A DNA stretch of 16,420 nucleotides from an uncultured Prevotella sp. (GTDB lineage: Bacteria > Bacteroidota > Bacteroidia > Bacteroidales > Bacteroidaceae), in NCBI GenBank assembly GCA_900545525.1, contig UQZX01000044.1:1-16420 (forward strand), in the 5' to 3' direction. How positions within the stretch are numbered: position 1 is the stretch's first letter; each line of letters begins with the position of its first letter. Of this stretch, positions 12,733-16,420 are shown piece by piece. Both the position numbers and the translations under genes were made by a program. Below the pieces are notes generated by a model. It was given only the letters and a program-made list of their open reading frames with translations. It was not told where the DNA came from and did no database searches.

Positions 12733-14136
12733 CTATAAATGAATGATGTTAACGCTCTCATGCATGCCCTCGCCGTCTATACTCAGGATATATTGCCCTT
12801 TGGCAAGCGGAACACTGACGGTAATACAGTTTGCTCCCTCCGACAGGTCATGACTGCCGCAATCAGCCACTTTTGCCCCGGATATGCTGTAAATGCTTAT
12901 ATGCACGATGCCCTGCCTGTGCGCAGTGATATTAACTGTAAATCTGTCGTCTGTCACGGGCATTGGTACAATTTTAGGTACATCTGTCCATGAAACAGCC
13001 TCTATACCAGTAGCAGCAAAGTCACGATGCATCATGGCAACCATGGGCTTGCGCTTTTCACGCGTTGAAGTCTTTGCCGTCGATATTCTCGCATATAAGG
13101 TGTTGTCAGGTGAAAATTCAAATGACATGTTGCTTATTACCCACTTCAACTGCTTTTCCTCATCCGTTATACAACGCCTTGACCAACGGTTGTCAGTCCT
13201 TTTGTCTGATACAAACACGGCACGGACATCATCTCCAGACATCCACCTTACCGACAACATACTGTCGTGCATGGCGATATACATGGAAAGTTCCTCTTCT
13301 TTCAGTATCTTTGTACCCGACCAGTCGTATGTGTAAACCTTGCCGCTCCATGTACCGGCTATGGAATCACGACTTGCTGTCCTGCGCATGGCTTTCATCC
13401 TGCGTGCATTCCTGTAAGAACTGCTTATTGTTTTCCACTCGGTCTTGGCATTTGCGTTCTGCACCTTTATAGAGTCAAGCACATTGTTTTTTGTCAAGTC
13501 CACAGTCCATCCGTGCCCGTTCTTCACAGCACGGTTAAAATACATCTCCGCCTTTTTATAATCGGGCGTAGTGTCGTATCCATGAGCGTAATAAGTACCT
13601 AAAAGGAAACTGCAGCCCGGATGGTTCTTACTTGAACCCTTTTCAAGAAGTTCCACAGCTTTGGCATAATCCTGCTTCACGCCCATTCCCTTATACATAA
13701 GATAACCGGCACCGTAACCCCCCTGCGCACTTCCTCTGTCAGCAGCCTCTTTGTAACAGGCATACGCCATGGCAAGGTTACGTCTCACGCCGTCGCCAAA
13801 CTGATATATCCGCCCCATTTCACACATGGAACGCTTATCCCCGCAGGCAGCAGCCGTATTCAACAAACGGCGTGCAGACATGGCATTACGTTCCACTCCT
13901 TCGCCCTTTATATACATAAGTCCAAGTTCACGCATGCCGACTACATGCATCTTCCTTGCAAGATATTTGTATATATAGGCAGCCTTCTCAAGGTCTACAC
14001 TTGTGCCTATTCCATATTTGCAATTGTGGGCTATCCTCAGCAAACGTCTTGTACTTATCGAGTCGAGCGGATGCCCCTGCATACGTATTGCGGATAAAGC
14101 ACAGAACATACATATTATCAATATAACCTTTTTCAT
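12733..14136 (-). CDS. Secreted Sel1-repeat protein with possible type IX sorting tail
   Basis: 467 residues from ATG 14136, two bases after the stop of the preceding gene; a GTG at 14145 is less likely. Signal peptide about 1-21. Residues 38-208 are about five Sel1-like (alpha/alpha) repeats, for example YGIGTSVDLEKAAYIYKYLA, ELGLMYIKGEGVERNAMSAR, EMGRIYQFGDGVRRNLAMAY and GAGYLMYKGMGVKQDYAKAV. Residues 258-370 are a separate beta-rich domain opening SIAGTWSGKVYTYDWSG, again with a GTW motif. Residues 388-467 look like a type A C-terminal domain of the type IX secretion system (VHISIYSISGAKV, then LAKGQYILSIDGEG). Sel1 proteins usually mediate protein-protein contacts. If the tail is real, the protein would be exported across the outer membrane. 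Middle gene of the 14732-10261 operon. Confidence 0.82.
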   Translation of the reverse strand: MKKVILIICMFCALSAIRMQGHPLDSISTRRLLRIAHNCKYGIGTSVDLEKAAYIYKYLARKMHVVGMRELGLMYIKGEGVERNAMSARRLLNTAAACGDKRSMCEMGRIYQFGDGVRRNLAMAYACYKEAADRGSAQGGYGAGYLMYKGMGVKQDYAKAVELLEKGSSKNHPGCSFLLGTYYAHGYDTTPDYKKAEMYFNRAVKNGHGWTVDLTKNNVLDSIKVQNANAKTEWKTISSSYRNARRMKAMRRTASRDSIAGTWSGKVYTYDWSGTKILKEEELSMYIAMHDSMLSVRWMSGDDVRAVFVSDKRTDNRWSRRCITDEEKQLKWVISNMSFEFSPDNTLYARISTAKTSTREKRKPMVAMMHRDFAATGIEAVSWTDVPKIVPMPVTDDRFTVNITAHRQGIVHISIYSISGAKVADCGSHDLSEGANCITVSVPLAKGQYILSIDGEGMHESVNIIHL

Positions 14137-14138
14137 AA

Positions 14139-14732
14139 TCACCACCTTACCTTTCCATTTACGATACGTCCCTGAGCCTTTTGTTTCTCGCGTATCTCGC
14201 TCTCGCGCAATGATACGGGCTGAACCTGTTTAAGCCTGCGTATGTTCTCCTTTTGTTTCCTTATGTTATACTTGTCCCTCACATATACAATCTTCTCTGC
14301 CATGAGATAATTGAATATAGCAGTCTTCTTCTCCGCAAGCTCCGCGTCCGTATATTCACCGGTCTCCGCAAGCAGGTCTGTCTTATACTGCGCTTTCGCC
14401 TCTATCTCCGGAGCAGATGTCACACGTATATATCTGTTGCGTTGCGGTTCTGAAAGAATATTCATCAGAGCTTCATTAAACGCCTTACCAGCCTCATACT
14501 TCATCCTTGCCGCAACCACGGCATCTTTTACATCATAAAGCGAGGAATCTGTCTTCTCGTTATACCTGTCGTATGCGTCGCGTATGGCACGCTCCTGTTC
14601 TACTGACAACTTTACGATTTTTGTAATTTCAATGATTTTACGGTCAGACCGTTTACCTGCCAGCTCTCCATCACCGGCAAAAACGTTTCCGGCAAGAAGC
14701 ACAGAAACCAGCAGAAGTAAAAATTTTCTCAT
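14139..14732 (-). CDS. Secreted helical protein, Spy/CpxP-like
   Basis: 197 residues from ATG 14732; earlier starts in this frame would lie inside the promoter. Signal peptide RKFLLLLVSVLLAGNVFA then GDG. The mature part is almost wholly helical and charged: KLSVEQERAIRDAYDRYNEK, then KDAVVAARMKYEAGKAFNEA, then a long basic end (YNIRKQKENIRRLKQVQP). The pattern L-x-x-x-Q followed by long helices and ILSEPQRNRYIRV resembles periplasmic Spy/CpxP-type chaperone-like proteins (LTxxQ motif), but the motif is only approximate, so the family is tentative. First gene of the accessory operon; its stop is 2 bases from the next ATG, so the two are coupled. A -7 element lies 46 bases upstream. Confidence 0.78.
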   Translation of the reverse strand: MRKFLLLLVSVLLAGNVFAGDGELAGKRSDRKIIEITKIVKLSVEQERAIRDAYDRYNEKTDSSLYDVKDAVVAARMKYEAGKAFNEALMNILSEPQRNRYIRVTSAPEIEAKAQYKTDLLAETGEYTDAELAEKKTAIFNYLMAEKIVYVRDKYNIRKQKENIRRLKQVQPVSLRESEIREKQKAQGRIVNGKVRW

Positions 14733-14777
14733 GTCGTTTGTGTTTTTAGGTTTACTTAAAGTTTGTCTTTCACGTTG

Positions 14778-14785
14778 CAAATATA
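14778..14785 (-). promoter_or_regulatory. -7 element of the accessory operon promoter
   Basis: TATATTTG on the minus strand matches TAnnTTTG and is followed by C as is common. No TTTG lies 19-21 bases upstream, so the promoter may be weak or need an activator. Leader of about 40 bases to ATG 14732. Confidence 0.5.
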
Positions 14786-15234
14786 ACATTTTCATTATTT
14801 CGTTGTTCTGCGGCAAAATTGCTTTTTCTTATTTTATGCCGTTTATGATAATTACTCCCAATAAAAAAGATAAAATGTCGCAGACGGTGATTTTATAATT
14901 TTCTTACATGCTGTTTACATTTATTTTACAAGTTGTTTACAAACTTTTTACACGCTGTTTACAAACTTTTTACAAGTTGTTTACAAACTTTTTACACGCT
15001 GTTTACAAACTTTTTACAAGCCGCACGTATCTTCCTGAAAATCAAGATGATACCTTTCACCTTCCAAAAGGTGGCATTTCAGGTTCCAATATGCCGTCTT
15101 TTAGAACGCAAAAGACGGTCTCTTGCAATGTGAAAGGACTGCTCTTGCAAAACACACATGCACATGCAAGGAAAAAATAAACGGCAAGCCGGTGTTTTTT
15201 GACGGTCTATAAGACTTTATTCGGATTTTTTTTC
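14786..15234. other. Divergent intergenic region between the accessory operon and pta
   Basis: About 450 bases with no convincing gene. It holds the 22-bp tandem units (14908-15017), a small hairpin CACCTT-CCAA-AAGGTG (15058-15073), a stronger hairpin CCGTCTTTT / AAAAGACGG with a 7-base loop (15094-15118), and a direct repeat CTCTTGCAA (15120-15128 and 15142-15150). An open frame crossing the tandem units is a product of the repeats and not a likely gene. Confidence 0.6.
14908..15017. repeat. Five tandem 22-bp units (iteron-like)
   Basis: Four near-identical units lie head to tail at 14930, 14952, 14974 and 14996, sharing TGTTTACAAACTTTTTAC, preceded by a diverged unit at 14908. The first four bases alternate AAGT, ACGC, AAGT, ACGC, so the true repeat is 44 bp made of two 22-bp halves. 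A 22-bp period is close to two DNA turns, so proteins bound to successive units would lie on one face. No spacer variation, so not a CRISPR array. Confidence 0.9.
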
Positions 15235-15242
15235 TACTTTTG
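15235..15242 (+). promoter_or_regulatory. -7 element of the pta promoter
   Basis: TACTTTTG, followed by C, matches TAnnTTTG. No good -33 at 19-21 bases. The predicted leader to the ATG at 15354 is about 105 bases. Confidence 0.5.
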
Positions 15243-15250
15243 CATAATAA

Positions 15251-15298
15251 GGTATATACCGCACGGCAACATGCTGCACGCAGCCAATGGTATATGCC
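15251..15298 (+). promoter_or_regulatory. Structured 5' leader of the pta mRNA
   Basis: GGTATATACC (15251-15260) pairs along its length with GGTATATGCC (15289-15298), one pair being a G-U wobble in plus-strand RNA. A second small stem, GCTGC-AC-GCAGC, lies inside the loop. No T-run follows. It may influence mRNA stability or translation; no known riboswitch is recognised. Confidence 0.45.
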
Positions 15299-15353
15299 CT
15301 GACCGACATGAGCATACATATTAAAAACACATATATTAATAAACTACAAAACA

Positions 15354-16364
15354 ATGGATTTAGTACAGCAAATCATCGAGCGCGCTAAGAGCAACAAACA
15401 GCGCATCGTGCTCCCCGAGGCAACTGAGGAGCGTACACTGAGAGCTGCCGACAAGGTGTTGGCGGAAGACATCGCGGACATAATACTCATCGGCAACCCC
15501 GGCGAGATTAACGGTCTGGCAGAGAAATGGGGACTGGAGAACATCGGCAAGGCTACGCTCATCGATCCCGAGAACAACCCTAAGAGCGAAGAGTATGCCA
15601 CACTGCTTGCCGAGCTGCGCAAGAAGAAGGGCATGACGATAGAGCAGGCACGCGAGCTTGTGAAGAACCCTCTCTACCTCGGATGTATGATTATCAAGAC
15701 GGGCGATGCCGACGGTCAGATATCGGGAGCACTGAGCACAACAGGCGACACACTGCGCCCCGCGCTGCAGATTATCAAGACAGCCCCGGGCATCACATGC
15801 GTGAGCGGTGCCATGCTGCTCATAACAAAGCAGCCGCAGTATGGCGAGAACGGCATATTGGTAGTCGGCGACGTTGCCGTAACACCGATGCCCAATGCCA
15901 ACCAGCTGGCACAGATTGCGGTATGCACGGCACAGACGGCAAAGTCGGTGGCTGGTTTTGCAGACCCGCGCGTGGCAATGCTGAGTTTCTCTACCAAGGG
16001 CAGCGCAAGTCATGAGGTTGTAGACAAGGTCGTAGAGGCTACAAAACTTGCCAAGGAACTTGACCCGGCACTGAAAGTGGACGGCGAGCTTCAGGCAGAC
16101 GCAGCCCTCGTTCCCGCCGTAGGCGAGAAGAAGGCACCGGGCAGCGAGATTGCCGGTCACGCCAACGTATTGGTATTCCCGAACCTCGAAGTGGGCAACA
16201 TCGGCTACAAGATGGTACAGCGTCTCGGCGACGCGGAGGCTCTCGGTCCGATTCTCCAGGGCATAGCACGCCCCGTAAACGACCTGAGCCGCGGCTGCTC
16301 CGTTGACGACATCTACAAGATGGTGGCGATAACGGCTTGCCAGGCGATGGATGCGAAAGGATAA
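15354..16364 (+). CDS. pta: Phosphate acetyltransferase
   Basis: 336 residues, the usual length of the short Pta form. It converts acetyl-CoA and phosphate to acetyl phosphate and CoA; with acetate kinase this gives ATP and acetate during fermentation. Family marks are seen throughout: QRIVLPEATEERTLRAADKV at the N-terminus, GQISGALSTTGDTLRPALQI (121-140), ADPRVAMLSFSTKGSASHEV (203-222), DGELQADAALVPAV (243-256) and the active-site region GIARPVNDLSRGCSVDDIYK, with Ser312, Arg313 and Asp319 aligned to the catalytic Ser, Arg and Asp of the Methanosarcina enzyme. Cytosolic. The ATG follows an AT-rich leader with no Shine-Dalgarno. Acetate kinase normally follows in this group, but only 56 bases remain in the window, so this cannot be seen. 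Confidence 0.97.
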   Translation: MDLVQQIIERAKSNKQRIVLPEATEERTLRAADKVLAEDIADIILIGNPGEINGLAEKWGLENIGKATLIDPENNPKSEEYATLLAELRKKKGMTIEQARELVKNPLYLGCMIIKTGDADGQISGALSTTGDTLRPALQIIKTAPGITCVSGAMLLITKQPQYGENGILVVGDVAVTPMPNANQLAQIAVCTAQTAKSVAGFADPRVAMLSFSTKGSASHEVVDKVVEATKLAKELDPALKVDGELQADAALVPAVGEKKAPGSEIAGHANVLVFPNLEVGNIGYKMVQRLGDAEALGPILQGIARPVNDLSRGCSVDDIYKMVAITACQAMDAKG

Positions 16365-16420
16365 TTGAATTACGAATGTTAAATTACGAGTGTTGAGTTG
16401 TCGCGCCTTGCGCGATGCAG

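Noticed and set aside
14908..15017. CRISPR array
   Set aside because: Units are directly abutting with no unique spacers, and there are no cas genes.
14908..15180. Open frame of about 90 codons (repeating YKLFT-like peptide)
   Set aside because: The peptide repeats only because it is translated from the 22-bp DNA units; no start signal, and composition is unlike nearby proteins.
15360..16160. Long open frame on the minus strand inside pta
   Set aside because: Antisense shadow of pta, Cys- and His-rich only because of the opposite codon pattern.

Overview
The window looks like a chromosomal segment of a Bacteroidales bacterium, most likely Prevotella or a close relative. The reasons are promoters of the Bacteroidetes type (TTTG at -33, TAnnTTTG at -7), starts without strong Shine-Dalgarno sequences, many short secreted or lipobox proteins, a possible type IX secretion tail, and the conserved gene string DUF1599 - DoxX-like - tpiA - SPOR - folE. 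The genus is an inference; no rRNA is present.

Layout. 1-49 is the 5' part of a tRNA-Val(UAC) with its promoter at 70-101. 102-401 is intergenic and holds a perfect 23-bp palindrome. 402-1061 is a lipoprotein. 1152-5086 (minus strand) is the housekeeping operon: a DUF1599 protein, a DoxX/MauE-like membrane protein that runs in frame without a stop into triosephosphate isomerase, a SPOR-domain protein and GTP cyclohydrolase I. A small lipoprotein (5271-5720) is divergent from the CCA-adding enzyme (5854-7290). 7291-7917 is a repeat-rich gap with an inverted pair of REP hairpins.

7918-10121 (plus strand) is an ECF sigma factor, an overlapping single-pass membrane protein that is a likely anti-sigma factor, and a secreted protein; it ends at a strong terminator. 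Facing it on the minus strand is an accessory operon running from 14732 to 10261: a Spy-like secreted helical protein, a Sel1-repeat protein with a possible type IX tail, a secreted papain/C39-like cysteine peptidase with an extremely Asp-rich N-terminal region, and two intact small secreted proteins of one family with lipocalin-like GTW motifs. A third, dead copy of that family closes the operon.

The dead copy is split inside its signal peptide by a 343-bp non-coding transposable element (MITE) with 24-bp terminal inverted repeats and an 8-bp target duplication; the original reading frame can be rebuilt by removing the element. The right end has a divergent intergenic region with five tandem 22-bp units, then a structured leader and phosphate acetyltransferase (15354-16364).

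The most interesting candidates are the peptidase plus small barrel-protein operon, which is laid out like known secreted protease/inhibitor operons (inference); the DoxX-TpiA read-through fusion; and the MITE-inactivated paralog.
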